From assembly GCA_007132365.1 (NCBI GenBank), contig SLOS01000409.1, positions 1 to 32,113 on the forward strand: 32,113 nt of DNA, read 5' to 3'. The notes below the pieces were generated by a model. It did no database searches and was not told the origin of the DNA. It saw only the letters and a list, made by a program, of their open reading frames with translations. The position numbers were made by a program, and so were the translations under genes. This stretch comes from Bacteroidales bacterium (GTDB lineage: Bacteria; Bacteroidota; Bacteroidia; Bacteroidales; PUMT01). Shown piece by piece: positions 14,036-23,552 of the stretch. Position 1 is the stretch's first letter. Every line of letters begins with the position of its first letter.

Positions 14036-15976
14036 ATGAAGAGGTTGCTGTTATCTGTATTCATTCTGCTGTCCCTTCTTAACAATTCTACAGGACAAAA
14101 CTGGAGCAGGCTGATAATGCTGCATCAACAGGCGGAACAACTTATGACCAATATGCAATATGAGGAAGCAGCCACTATTTATTTACGAATGCTCAGGGAA
14201 CTGCCCGGAAGTTACAACCTTAAATTCAGGATAGGGTATTGTTACCTTTATTCTTTCGGGCGGACCGGTGAAGCTATCTCCTACCTTGAAAAGGCTTCAG
14301 CAAATGTTTCGTTTGATTCTGACCCCGGTTCACTCAGAGATGAAGCTGCACCGGCTGATTGTTTCCTTTTGCTTGGCATTGCCTATCAGCGAAACGGCCA
14401 GTTTGACCAGGCCGGGGATGCATATAACAGGTATATGGAAATTATTCCCGAAGATCATTACAGGCAGAAACTTGCAAATCAGTACCTGAAAAGCATTGAA
14501 AATGCCCGGTCTCTTATGGCAGGTCCACTAATTTTGGAAAAAAGCAACCTGGGCCGGGAGATAAACAGCAATGCATCCAATGTGAATGCAGTTTTATCGG
14601 GTGACGGCCGCACAATGGCATACACGAATATTACCCGCAGGGGTTTTGATGTATATATTGTCCGGAAGGAAGGGGAGAGGTGGGGCAGGCCGCGAAATAT
14701 CGGCCGGCAGCTTCGAAGGGACTATCTTCTAACTTCAGGTCTTTCATATGATGGCAATGAGCTTTACCTGGTCTATTATCTGCCGGATGCTTCGGATATC
14801 TATCACAGTGTATTTGAAGATGGAGACTGGAGCAGGGCCAGAAGGTTCGGAAGTCCCGTAAACAGCCGCCACAACGAAACCCATGCATCGGTATCGGCCG
14901 ATGGCCTGACACTGTATTTTACAAGTAGTCGTCCGGGTGGTTTTGGCGGACTGGATATTTACAGGGCTACACTCGACAGCAGGGGCAGGTGGCGCAATGT
15001 TGAGAATCTCGGGCCGGATATAAATACACCGTTCAATGAAGATACCCCGTTTATAACAGCTGAAGGCAACAAATTATTCTTTAGCTCTGAGGGGCACAAC
15101 AGCATGGGTGGATATGACGTCTTTTATGTCGATCTTACCAGCCCGTCTGAAGTTCATAATCTTGGCTACCCGATTAATAATGCTGATGATAATATTTTTT
15201 ACTTCCCGGTTGATAACGGACGCACCGGATATATCTCATTCTGGGATGAGCAGGGGTTTGGCCAAAAGGATATTTACCTGGTAAATATTCCCGATACTGG
15301 CCCCCTGGTAGCGGATCTTGATCAGGACACCCCGGCAAAGGCTGAGCCTTATTTGCAGGATACCCTTTTTGTGCCGGATACAATTGGACTGCCTGAGACT
15401 TATGTTTCCGATGAACAGCCTTTTGTAACCGAAGTTGCAGAATATGAAGAAGATGCATATATCCCGTCAACAGGAGTTGATCCTTTTGTGCCTGTCCGCA
15501 TTCCACTCGAGTATGATGAAGAGCCCCGGTTGGATGACAGGACTTACAATGTTCAGTACATGGCACTTGAAAGGGATGTGGAGGCCGTGGTTATGGAGGC
15601 TCATGCCGGTAACGGGGAGTTTGTGCTTTATGGAAGAGACCGGTTCAGCAGATTTGTGTCGGTCTTTTTTGATACACGTGATGAGGCAATGGAGGTACTG
15701 CCTGATTATCTGGAAAGAGGTTATATTGACGCTTTTATCCGTGAGAATATTTATTCTCCCAATTATACCATACAGCTGGCTGCCATGAAAAACTTTATCA
15801 GGCTTGACAGTTTTGGAGACTTGTCGGAAATAGCATGTTTCAGGGGAAAGGATGGTTTATACAGGTACTCATGGGGCTATTTCTCCACTTATGAGGATGC
15901 TGCCTTAAATATTGAAAATATCCGGGCAATGGGCTTTTATGACGCTTTTATCAGATTAATGCAGGATAACCGCTGA
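14036..15976 (+). CDS. Exported TPR - PD40 beta-propeller - SPOR-like protein
   Basis: A 646-residue protein with a signal peptide (cleavage near NSTGQ). Helical TPR-type repeats cover residues about 25-150 (for example MQYEEAATIYLRML and AYQRNGQFDQAGDAYNRYME). WD40-like PD40 strands cover about 170-430, with LSGDGRTMAYT, SVSADGLTLYFTSSRPGGFG and ITAEGNKLFFSSEG. An acidic, Pro-rich linker follows. The C-terminus holds two related units, about 503-570 (YNVQYMAL to GYIDAFI) and 577-642 (YTIQLAAM to GFYDAFI). The second closely resembles Bacteroidota SPOR-like domains (DGLYRYSWGYF). The layout recalls PorE/SprE-type envelope proteins but with SPOR-like units in place of the OmpA domain. A role in the periplasm, perhaps bound to peptidoglycan, is inferred. 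The gene is followed after 51 bases by the epimerase gene. Confidence 0.8.
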   Translation: MKRLLLSVFILLSLLNNSTGQNWSRLIMLHQQAEQLMTNMQYEEAATIYLRMLRELPGSYNLKFRIGYCYLYSFGRTGEAISYLEKASANVSFDSDPGSLRDEAAPADCFLLLGIAYQRNGQFDQAGDAYNRYMEIIPEDHYRQKLANQYLKSIENARSLMAGPLILEKSNLGREINSNASNVNAVLSGDGRTMAYTNITRRGFDVYIVRKEGERWGRPRNIGRQLRRDYLLTSGLSYDGNELYLVYYLPDASDIYHSVFEDGDWSRARRFGSPVNSRHNETHASVSADGLTLYFTSSRPGGFGGLDIYRATLDSRGRWRNVENLGPDINTPFNEDTPFITAEGNKLFFSSEGHNSMGGYDVFYVDLTSPSEVHNLGYPINNADDNIFYFPVDNGRTGYISFWDEQGFGQKDIYLVNIPDTGPLVADLDQDTPAKAEPYLQDTLFVPDTIGLPETYVSDEQPFVTEVAEYEEDAYIPSTGVDPFVPVRIPLEYDEEPRLDDRTYNVQYMALERDVEAVVMEAHAGNGEFVLYGRDRFSRFVSVFFDTRDEAMEVLPDYLERGYIDAFIRENIYSPNYTIQLAAMKNFIRLDSFGDLSEIACFRGKDGLYRYSWGYFSTYEDAALNIENIRAMGFYDAFIRLMQDNR

Positions 15977-16027
15977 ATCATCTTGTTGAATAGGGACGTA
16001 AACTTATACTTATAACATTAATTATAT

Positions 16028-17077
16028 ATGAAGATAATTTCAATAGTCGGGGCCAGGCCCCAGTTTATCAAGCTTGCCCCTTTGTCCGAAAAACTTGCTT
16101 CTGACCACAATGAGATCATTGTCCACACAGGGCAGCATTATGATTTTGCCATGTCAAATCAGATATTCTCTGATCTTGGTATAAGAAATCCTGATTTTCA
16201 CCTTGGTGTTGGATCGGGATCACATGCAGCGCAGACCGGGGATATGATGAAGGCACTCGAAGATGTAATGGTAAAGGAAAATCCCGGACTTGTGATTGTG
16301 TTTGGTGATACAAATACGACCCTTGCAGGAGCCCTTGCTGCATCTAAACTGAATATACCCCTGGTGCATGTTGAAGCAGGATTGAGAAGTTACAACAGGG
16401 CTATGCCGGAGGAGGTAAACCGGGTTGTAACCGATCATGTATCGGAGTATCTGTTTGCACCTACTGAAACTGCATCCCGTTTGCTTGAAGGAGAGGGCCT
16501 GAAGGAAAAAACATATGTAACTGGCGACATAATGGTAGATACAATAAGAAAAAACCTCCCTGTTGCAATCGAAAAATCAACCATACTATCCGATCTTGAA
16601 ATAGAAAAAGCGGGTTATAACCTGCTTACACTCCACCGGAACTATAATGTTGATAATCCCGAAATCCTTGTCAATATACTTGATCAGCTTGACATGCTTG
16701 GCGAACTGATAATATTCCCTGTTCATCCCCGCACAAAGAAGAACATTGAGAATACCGAAATTTCATGGAAGAATATCTTGCTGACAGAACCACTTGGTTA
16801 TATTGACTTCATCGCCGCCGAATATTACAGCAAGAGAATTATTACCGACTCAGGCGGTATTCAGAAAGAGGCGTTTATACTTGGACACCCGTGTATCACC
16901 CTCCGTACCGAAACGGAGTGGGTGGAAACTGTTGAGGCAGGATGGAACCTGCTGGTTGCCCCATCTGACAACGATATATGTGGAAAGATACGCTCCTTTG
17001 AGGTACCTGCCAAAAGGGAAAATATTTTTGGTGAGGATGTAAGCTCAAAGATGGCCGAAATTATCAATACTATCTGA
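16028..17077 (+). CDS. wecB: UDP-N-acetylglucosamine 2-epimerase (non-hydrolysing)
   Basis: A 349-residue cytoplasmic enzyme that interconverts UDP-GlcNAc and UDP-ManNAc for surface polysaccharide synthesis. Family motifs are GARPQFIKLAPL at the N-terminus, HTGQHYD, VFGDTNTTLAGALAA, HVEAGLRSYNRAMPEEVNR (with the catalytic Asp and Glu region), HPRTKKN and TDSGGIQKEAFILG (UDP binding). The protein is slightly shorter than E. coli WecB (376) but has all these motifs. The end segment LRTETEWVET differs from the LRDTTERPE form of E. coli and is typical of a related branch, so the exact epimerisation product may be a variant. No other polysaccharide gene is adjacent. A hairpin with a T-run follows the stop. 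Confidence 0.92.
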   Translation: MKIISIVGARPQFIKLAPLSEKLASDHNEIIVHTGQHYDFAMSNQIFSDLGIRNPDFHLGVGSGSHAAQTGDMMKALEDVMVKENPGLVIVFGDTNTTLAGALAASKLNIPLVHVEAGLRSYNRAMPEEVNRVVTDHVSEYLFAPTETASRLLEGEGLKEKTYVTGDIMVDTIRKNLPVAIEKSTILSDLEIEKAGYNLLTLHRNYNVDNPEILVNILDQLDMLGELIIFPVHPRTKKNIENTEISWKNILLTEPLGYIDFIAAEYYSKRIITDSGGIQKEAFILGHPCITLRTETEWVETVEAGWNLLVAPSDNDICGKIRSFEVPAKRENIFGEDVSSKMAEIINTI

Positions 17078-17103
17078 ATACCCTTTATCGGTGAAACCTG
17101 TGG

Positions 17104-17138
17104 CTGTTAAATTAACGTTAACAGAAAACTATTTTTTT
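17104..17138 (+). terminator. Putative intrinsic terminator after the epimerase gene
   Basis: CTGTTAA (17104-17110) and TTAACAG (17118-17124) form a 7-bp stem with a 7-base loop, followed after a few bases by seven T (17132-17138). The stem is AT-rich and weak, but it lies between the epimerase stop and the next promoter. Confidence 0.5.
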
Positions 17139-17158
17139 GTTAAAATTCTAAAAACTCA

Positions 17159-17189
17159 TTTGGTTTATAAAGTTTTCATGTTACTTTTG
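17159..17189 (+). promoter_or_regulatory. Promoter of the tetR-RND efflux operon
   Basis: TTTG (17159-17162), 19 bases, then TACTTTTG (17182-17189) match TTTG-N19-TAnnTTTG exactly. The -7 box ends 19 bases before the ATG at 17209, so the transcript would have a very short leader. This also favours that ATG over the TTG at 17203 used in the ORF track. The operator of the TetR protein would be expected to overlap here; no clear palindrome was identified. Confidence 0.75.
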
Positions 17190-17208
17190 TGCCCTAATCT
17201 ATTTGATT

Positions 17209-17847
17209 ATGACAATTAAGGACAGGATTATGCTTCAGGCATCCGAAATGTTTATCAGGTCAGGCATAAAGGCGATAACCATGGATGATATAGCGAGCGA
17301 AACCGGAGTTTCAAAGAGGACAATCTATGAAATATTTTCCGATAAAGATGACCTGTTGAGAAGCTGTATAGGCCATATGGATGAGAAATTCAGGCAGGAG
17401 AAAGAGCAGGCCGTGTCAGAAACAAAGGATATAATCGACCTGGTATTTACTTTCATAAAAATTGGAGTGAAGGCAATTAACAATATAAATCCGCTATTTA
17501 ATTCAGACCTGAAGAAGTACCACTACCAGATATGGAAGGAGATATACCGAATCAGCAGCGAAAGGCACCGGTCGCATATACAAAATGTTATCAGGCAGGG
17601 AATAGATGAGGGAGTTTTCAGGAATAACATTGATGTCGAAATTGTCGGAATGCTGCTCAGTGAGCAGCTGAGAATAATGTCTGACGAGGCTATATTTCCC
17701 TCTGTCCGGTTCTCAAAAGCGGTAGTTTTTGAAAATATCGTGATCAATTTTTTCAGGGGGATAGCAACGAAAAAAGGACTGGATCTGATAGAAAAATACA
17801 TGGAGAAGGAGGCTGACCAGCTCGTAACAATTAAGAAAGACACATGA
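17209..17847 (+). CDS. TetR/AcrR family transcriptional regulator
   Basis: A 212-residue protein. The N-terminal helix-turn-helix is typical of the family: AITMDDIASETGVSKRTIYE followed by IFSDKDDLLRSC. The rest is an all-helical ligand-binding and dimerisation domain of normal length with no recognisable ligand motif. It is the first gene of a unit encoding an efflux channel, adaptor and pump. By analogy with AcrR-type regulators it probably represses this operon and is released by a toxic compound or pump substrate. The ATG at 17209 is chosen because of the promoter position. The next gene starts 56 bases after the stop. Confidence 0.9.
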   Translation: MTIKDRIMLQASEMFIRSGIKAITMDDIASETGVSKRTIYEIFSDKDDLLRSCIGHMDEKFRQEKEQAVSETKDIIDLVFTFIKIGVKAINNINPLFNSDLKKYHYQIWKEIYRISSERHRSHIQNVIRQGIDEGVFRNNIDVEIVGMLLSEQLRIMSDEAIFPSVRFSKAVVFENIVINFFRGIATKKGLDLIEKYMEKEADQLVTIKKDT

Positions 17848-17903
17848 TCACGGCTGTAACCAGCAGGATAAAAGAAATTATAAATTCCTATTATTTTTAA
17901 AAT

Positions 17904-19205
17904 ATGCTTATGTGGTTTAAAAACAGAATTTTGTTTCTGGTGACACTGACCTTTGCAACCTTTTGGGCAGCCTACGCACAGGAAACATTGAAACTGAGTC
18001 TTGATGATGCCAGGCAATATGCCGTTGAGCATAACCGGAACCTTGTGAATGCCGGACTTGCCGTGAACGATGCAGGCGAGAGGCTTCGTGAAACAATAGC
18101 CCAGGGCCTGCCCCAGGTGAATGCTGCGGTCGATTACAACAACTTTTTCGGATCGACGGCAACCCTCGGGGCAATGCCGGGATTTGAGATAGAGTTCAAC
18201 CCCACCAGTAACCTGCAGCTCTCCGTCGGGCAGATGATATTCAACGGAAGCTATATCGTAGGTGTCAGGACCGCCAGGTTATTCAAGGAAGTTACGGAGA
18301 CTAACAGGGAGAGGACGGGACTTGAGATCAGGGCACAGGTAACCCAGGCCTATTATCTGGCGCTAATCTCGGAGCAATCAGCCCGGTTGGTGGAAGCCAA
18401 CCTTGAAAACGTCAAAGCCATACAGGAGCAGACACGGGCAATGGTCCAGGCGGGCGTGGCCGAAGAGGTTGACTATGACCAGTTGACAGTTCAGGTCTAT
18501 ATGCTGGAGAACGCACTCAGGGCAGCCGGACGGCAGGTCGAGCTTTCCCATAACATGCTCCGCCTGCAGATGGGCCTGGATGCTGATATGCCCGTTTCGC
18601 TGACCGATGATCTTGATGGAATTATCAGCAGGTCAGATTTCGGAGGAAGCCTTCTTACCCCGTTCAATATTGGCGAAAATATAGATTACCAGCTTGTTGA
18701 ACTGCAAACAAGCATTGCCGAACAACAGGTCGATATGGCAAGGGCCGGGTATCTGCCTACTGTTACGGGTTTTTATAACTTCACCGAAAAGCTTCTTAAG
18801 CCCGAGTTTGATATCACACCTAACCATGTTATCGGGTTTAATGTAAGCATCCCGATCTTTTCCAGCGGTGTGAGGCAGTCCCGCGTACGGCAGGCCCGGA
18901 TAAACCTCGATATTGCCGAGAATCAGAAGGCGTTGTTGTCTGAACAGCTCTCTATTCAGGAAAAACAGCTCCGGTACAATCTCAACAATGCCATCGAGCA
19001 GTATGACAGCCAGAAGGCCAATGTTGAGGTTTCCCGCAGGGTCTACCAGAACCTGGCAAACAAGTACCGTCAGGGTATGGCATCCAGCCTGGACCTGACC
19101 ACAGCAAACAACAATTACCTTCAGGCCGAGAACAGCTATATTTCTGCTCTTATGCAACTGCTCGAGGCTCAAGTTGCGATGGAGAAGCTCCTGAATGAGA
19201 TATGA
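17904..19205 (+). CDS. TolC-family outer-membrane efflux channel
   Basis: A 433-residue protein with a signal peptide ending near AAYAQ. It has the two-fold repeat of the outer-membrane efflux protein family: each half carries long helices, starting LKLSLDDARQYAVEHNRNLV in the first and NIDYQLVELQTSIAEQQVDM in the second. The C-terminal helix segment GMASSLDLTTANNNYLQAEN is the usual TolC-family ending. It would form the trimeric outer-membrane duct through which the RND pump of the same operon expels substrates. Adaptor and pump genes follow directly (52 and 48 bases). The protein is intact and of normal length for Bacteroidota homologues. Confidence 0.92.
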   Translation: MLMWFKNRILFLVTLTFATFWAAYAQETLKLSLDDARQYAVEHNRNLVNAGLAVNDAGERLRETIAQGLPQVNAAVDYNNFFGSTATLGAMPGFEIEFNPTSNLQLSVGQMIFNGSYIVGVRTARLFKEVTETNRERTGLEIRAQVTQAYYLALISEQSARLVEANLENVKAIQEQTRAMVQAGVAEEVDYDQLTVQVYMLENALRAAGRQVELSHNMLRLQMGLDADMPVSLTDDLDGIISRSDFGGSLLTPFNIGENIDYQLVELQTSIAEQQVDMARAGYLPTVTGFYNFTEKLLKPEFDITPNHVIGFNVSIPIFSSGVRQSRVRQARINLDIAENQKALLSEQLSIQEKQLRYNLNNAIEQYDSQKANVEVSRRVYQNLANKYRQGMASSLDLTTANNNYLQAENSYISALMQLLEAQVAMEKLLNEI

Positions 19206-19257
19206 CAATTTGAAAATAAAGGAACCGGTTTATTCATTATAATCAAACATATTTAAA

Positions 19258-20319
19258 ATGGAACTAAAACAAATTTTAAGAGGTTTACTGCCGGGTCTTG
19301 CAGTGATCTTTACAGTATACGGCTGTTCACCGGCAACCGGCGACTCATCAGGTGAGGTATCCGAGGCTGATGGCCGGACAGAATCTGTCAGGGTTGTTGA
19401 ACTGGACTACAGTGAAATAGCCAGATCCATTAACTATACGGCAAACCTTAGAGCATTCAGGGAAGTTCACCTTGCCCCGGCACAGCCCGGCAGGGTTGAC
19501 AGGATTCATGTGGAGGCGGGGGACAGGTTCAGTGAGGGCCAGCTACTGGTTGAGATGGACCGCACTCAGCTTCAGCAGGCAATTGTTCAGCTCCGGAACA
19601 TGGAAAAGGATTACAGGAGGGTTGATACCCTGAGGAGAGTTGGGAGTATTACCGAACAGCAGTATGATCAGCTCAAAACACAATATGAGGTGGCAAAATC
19701 GAATGTTGAGTTTCTCAGGGAAAATACCCGCCTGACCGCCCCGTTCAACGGAAGCGTGTCGGCAAAATATTTTGAGAACGGAGAGATGTTTTCAGGAGCA
19801 CCCAATACTCCAGCCGGAAAGGCCGCGATCCTGACCCTCGTGCAGACTTCCAGGCTCAAGGCCATGATCAATATTTCAGAAAGGTATTATCGTCAGATAG
19901 CCGAGGGGATGGCAGTTGAAATAGCCACTGATGTCTGGCCGGAAGAGGTCTTCGAGGGCAGAGTCACCACTATCTACCCGACAATTGATCCGGCCACCCG
20001 TTCGTTTACCGTTGAGCTTGTCGTGCCAAACCCGTTGGAACGGCTCAGGCCCGGCATGTTTGCCCGCGCTGCCCTCGAAATAAAGCAGGTGGAGGCGTTT
20101 GTTGTTCCCGCACTTGCCGTACTGAGGCTGCAGGGTACAAACGAGAGGTATGTCTTTATTGAGGATAACGGCAGGGCACGCCGTGTTGTGGTTGAACTCG
20201 GAGAGAGGTTTGACGATCTGGTTGAGGTCATATCAGATGAGATAAGGGTCGGCGACAACCTGATTATTGCAGGCCAGGCCCGGCTTCTTGACGGAGTTGC
20301 AGTTTCAGCGCAGCCCTGA
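19258..20319 (+). CDS. RND efflux periplasmic adaptor (membrane-fusion protein), lipoprotein
   Basis: A 353-residue adaptor anchored by a lipidated Cys at residue 23 (VYGC). It shows the split lipoyl/barrel-sandwich halves (VHLAPAQPGRVDRIHVEAGD and RLTAPFNGSVSAKYFENGE) around a short helical hairpin (residues about 100-150). Beta-barrel segments (YYRQIAEGMAVEIATDVWPE, then TIYPTIDPATRSFTVELVVP) and a membrane-proximal end (RPGMFARAALEIKQVEAFVV) follow. It links the RND pump to the TolC-like channel in the periplasm. The short hairpin is typical of adaptors in Bacteroidota. Its position between channel and pump genes fixes its partners. Confidence 0.93.
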   Translation: MELKQILRGLLPGLAVIFTVYGCSPATGDSSGEVSEADGRTESVRVVELDYSEIARSINYTANLRAFREVHLAPAQPGRVDRIHVEAGDRFSEGQLLVEMDRTQLQQAIVQLRNMEKDYRRVDTLRRVGSITEQQYDQLKTQYEVAKSNVEFLRENTRLTAPFNGSVSAKYFENGEMFSGAPNTPAGKAAILTLVQTSRLKAMINISERYYRQIAEGMAVEIATDVWPEEVFEGRVTTIYPTIDPATRSFTVELVVPNPLERLRPGMFARAALEIKQVEAFVVPALAVLRLQGTNERYVFIEDNGRARRVVVELGERFDDLVEVISDEIRVGDNLIIAGQARLLDGVAVSAQP

Positions 20320-20367
20320 TGACCGGTTTTCCGAAACTGTTATTATTACCAGTAATCCCTAATTCAA

Positions 20368-23300
20368 ATGAGTATATATAAGAGTGCAGTAAACAAGCCC
20401 ATTACCACTTTCATGGTCTTTACCGCGGTGATTGTTATGGGGATCTATTCGCTGATCTATATACCGGTAGATCTGTATCCTGAAATAGAGCCCCCTTTTA
20501 TTTCGGTAATAACAAGCTATCCGGGTGCCAATGCCAGTGACATTGAGATTAATGTCACCCGCCCGATGGAAGATGCGTTCAACAGGGTCGATAACCTGAA
20601 GGAGATTACCTCGGTGTCCAGCGAAAATATCTCAGTAATTTTCCTTGAGTTTGAATGGGAATCTGATCTGAACGAGGCTTCCAATGATATCAGGGATGCT
20701 ATCGATCTTCTTTACGATTATCTTCCGGAGGAGGTAAGCCGCCCCACAATATTCAAGTTCGACATGAGCATGATACCGATAGTATTCTATGCAATAACTG
20801 CGGACGAGAGTTACCAGGGACTGGCAAAAATTCTGGAGGACAGGATCATCAATCCTTTGAACCGGATAGACGGAATAGGATCGGTCATGATGATAGGAAC
20901 ACCTCAGCGCCGGATCTATGTTGAGGCAGACCCTGTCAGGCTCGATGCCTACAACCTTACCCTTGAGCAGCTTGGCAACGTAATCAGGGCTGAAAACATG
21001 AACATGCCCTCCGGCAATATCAGGATGGGGATGATGGATTACCAGCTCCGCATAGAGGGAGAGGTGAGGGAAAGTTATGAGCTTGAAAACCTTGTGGTAG
21101 GTCATTTTCAGGGCAGCTCCGTTTATCTGGGTGACGTTGCGCAGGTGCGTGATACCTTGAGGGACCTGTCGCTCGAATCCCGCATTTCAGGCCGCCAGGG
21201 TGTGCGCATGATGGTCATGAAGCAATCGGGTGCCAACACCGTAAGAATTGCCAGTGATGTTAAAAACGCCATTGAAGAGCTGCAGAAAGACCTTCCTCCC
21301 GACATAGAGATAAGGGAAATAATTGACACTTCGGTATTTATAAATGATTCGATCAGCAACCTGTCGCGAACAATGTTATGGGCGCTGTTCTTTGTGGTGC
21401 TGGTGGTATTGTTCTTTCTCGGAAAATGGAGGGCCACATTCATTGTGGTACTTACAATCCCGATCTCACTTATTGTTTCATTCATCTATCTCTATATTAC
21501 CGGCGGATCGCTTAACGTGATATCGCTGGCCTCCCTCTCGATCGCGCTGGGTATGGTGGTGGATGATGCAATTGTTGTTCTTGAGAATATTTCGCGTCAT
21601 GTTGAACGCGGAACCAGTCCCCGCGAAGCAGCCATCTACGCCACCAATGAGGTTTGGCTTTCAGTTATCATCACCACCCTTGTTATTGTAGCGGTATTTT
21701 TCCCGCTAACACTGGTTGGAGGGATGACAGGCGTCCTTTTCAGGCAGCTCGGATGGATTGTGACCATAACTGTAGTGACATCTACCGTTGCCGCCATATC
21801 ACTTACACCGATGATGTCGTCGAAACTCCTTGAAGTTCGTAACAAGAGCCTTTCATCACGAAAGTTCAGTCATACGCGTATAATTGATCCTTTCCTGCGG
21901 AGTCTTGAAGGGTTCTATGAGAAGAGCCTTCGTGTTGCACTTCGCAACAAAAGAAAAGTACTTGCACTTGCAGTTATCGTGTTTGCAGGCTCACTGCTCC
22001 TGCTCAATTTCATAAGTACCGAGTTTATGCCGGAGACCGATGAGAGCAGAATTAATGCTGAAGCGGAGCTGACTACCGGGCTGAGGGTGGAGGAGACAAT
22101 GAAGGTGGCAAGGGAGCTGGAAAGGATAATTGAAGAGAGGTATCCCGAAGTTGAGTTGTATGCGGTGTCATCAGGTTCATCAGATGAGGGCGGGATGGCC
22201 GGACTCTTCGGACAAACAGGTTCGAACATGATCGACCTGGTAATGAGACTGTCGCCCATTGATCAAAGGGAAAGGTCAGTTTGGGAAATAGCCGATGACC
22301 TTCGCCGGCAAATGGAGCAGATACCTGAGGTTGTAGATTTTTCGGTTACGTCAGGTGGGGGAGGAATGGGCAGTACCACCGTAGACGTTGAAATTTTCGG
22401 TTACGATTTTGAAGTTACCAGCCGGATCGCAAATGAGATTCATTCAAAAATTGAGGCAATTCCGGGTGCAGAGGATGTACAGGTGAGCCGGAAGGACGAG
22501 CGTCCGGAGCTTCAGATAGTGCTGGACAGGAAGAAACTTGCTGAAAACGGCCTGAATACCGCTATGGTGTCAACCGCAGTTCGTAACAGGGTTGCCGGTA
22601 TGACGGCGTCCCTTTTCAGGGAGGAAGGTGAGGAATATGAAATCATTGTTAGGTACGGCGAGGATTTCAGGAACTCAGTCTCCGATCTGGAGGACATAAC
22701 CATTACAAATCCCATGGGCAACAGGATAAAGCTGGCCGAGATAGGCGAAGTGCAGGAGTACTGGAACCCGCCCAGCATTGAAAGAAAGAGAAGGGAGAGG
22801 GTTGTGACCGTTTCGGCTGTTCCTTCCGGGATAGCGCTTGGAGAACTGGCCGGCCAGATCAACTCGATAGTAGCCTCAACCGAAATTCCTCCCGGCGTAC
22901 TGGTAAATGTGGGAGGTGCCTACGAGGATATGATGGACTCGTTCATGGATCTGGGTCTGCTGCTGATTGTCAGCCTTATCCTGGTGTTTCTCGTGATGGC
23001 CTCGCAGTTCGAATCTTTCGTGATGCCTTTTGTGATAATGTTTTCCATACCGTTCTCGTTCACGGGTGTTTTACTGGCGCTTTTTGTAACCAATACAACT
23101 TTGAGTGTGATCGCGGGACTGGGTGCGGTTCTGCTTATTGGTATTGTAGTAAAGAACGGCATTGTCCTTATCGACTATATAAACCTGATGCGTGACAGGG
23201 GGTACGCCCTGAACGAGGCTATTGCCATCTCCGGGAAGCTGCGTCTTCGCCCTGTGCTGATGACAGCGATGACTACCATGTTGGCTATGCTGCCGCTGGC

Positions 23301-23496
23301 GCTGAGCAGGGGTGAAGGCTCAGAGATATGGAGCCCTATGGGTATTACGCTCATTGGAGGGTTGTTATTCTCGACTGCCGTGACCCTGATAATTGTTCCG
23401 GTTGTTTACGGTATATTCTCACGCAGGGGTGAAAGGGACAAGCTGCAGAAAATAAGGAACAAATTTACTTTTTTAAACAGTGAAAAACAGAGATAA
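20368..23496 (+). CDS. RND-family efflux permease (AcrB/HAE1-type)
   Basis: A 1042-residue inner-membrane pump, the normal length. It begins with the first transmembrane helix (ITTFMVFTAVIVMGIYSLIY), followed by the porter segment GANASDIEINVTRPMEDAFN. The fourth transmembrane region carries the proton-relay pair in GMVVDDAIVVLENISRHVER, and the tenth keeps the Lys in VLLIGIVVKNGIVLIDYINL, so the proton pathway looks intact. A second large periplasmic part lies between about residues 555 and 860. Such pumps exchange protons for drugs, detergents or lipophilic compounds. The absence of metal-binding motifs argues for the hydrophobe/amphiphile class rather than metal export. The operon order channel-adaptor-pump-accessory matches the PG0538-PG0541 arrangement of Porphyromonas gingivalis. 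Confidence 0.93.
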   Translation: MSIYKSAVNKPITTFMVFTAVIVMGIYSLIYIPVDLYPEIEPPFISVITSYPGANASDIEINVTRPMEDAFNRVDNLKEITSVSSENISVIFLEFEWESDLNEASNDIRDAIDLLYDYLPEEVSRPTIFKFDMSMIPIVFYAITADESYQGLAKILEDRIINPLNRIDGIGSVMMIGTPQRRIYVEADPVRLDAYNLTLEQLGNVIRAENMNMPSGNIRMGMMDYQLRIEGEVRESYELENLVVGHFQGSSVYLGDVAQVRDTLRDLSLESRISGRQGVRMMVMKQSGANTVRIASDVKNAIEELQKDLPPDIEIREIIDTSVFINDSISNLSRTMLWALFFVVLVVLFFLGKWRATFIVVLTIPISLIVSFIYLYITGGSLNVISLASLSIALGMVVDDAIVVLENISRHVERGTSPREAAIYATNEVWLSVIITTLVIVAVFFPLTLVGGMTGVLFRQLGWIVTITVVTSTVAAISLTPMMSSKLLEVRNKSLSSRKFSHTRIIDPFLRSLEGFYEKSLRVALRNKRKVLALAVIVFAGSLLLLNFISTEFMPETDESRINAEAELTTGLRVEETMKVARELERIIEERYPEVELYAVSSGSSDEGGMAGLFGQTGSNMIDLVMRLSPIDQRERSVWEIADDLRRQMEQIPEVVDFSVTSGGGGMGSTTVDVEIFGYDFEVTSRIANEIHSKIEAIPGAEDVQVSRKDERPELQIVLDRKKLAENGLNTAMVSTAVRNRVAGMTASLFREEGEEYEIIVRYGEDFRNSVSDLEDITITNPMGNRIKLAEIGEVQEYWNPPSIERKRRERVVTVSAVPSGIALGELAGQINSIVASTEIPPGVLVNVGGAYEDMMDSFMDLGLLLIVSLILVFLVMASQFESFVMPFVIMFSIPFSFTGVLLALFVTNTTLSVIAGLGAVLLIGIVVKNGIVLIDYINLMRDRGYALNEAIAISGKLRLRPVLMTAMTTMLAMLPLALSRGEGSEIWSPMGITLIGGLLFSTAVTLIIVPVVYGIFSRRGERDKLQKIRNKFTFLNSEKQR

Positions 23497-23552
23497 CAGC
23501 ATAAAATGAGCCATGAGAAATAATTATCACAAATCAAACAAAATATAAACAG

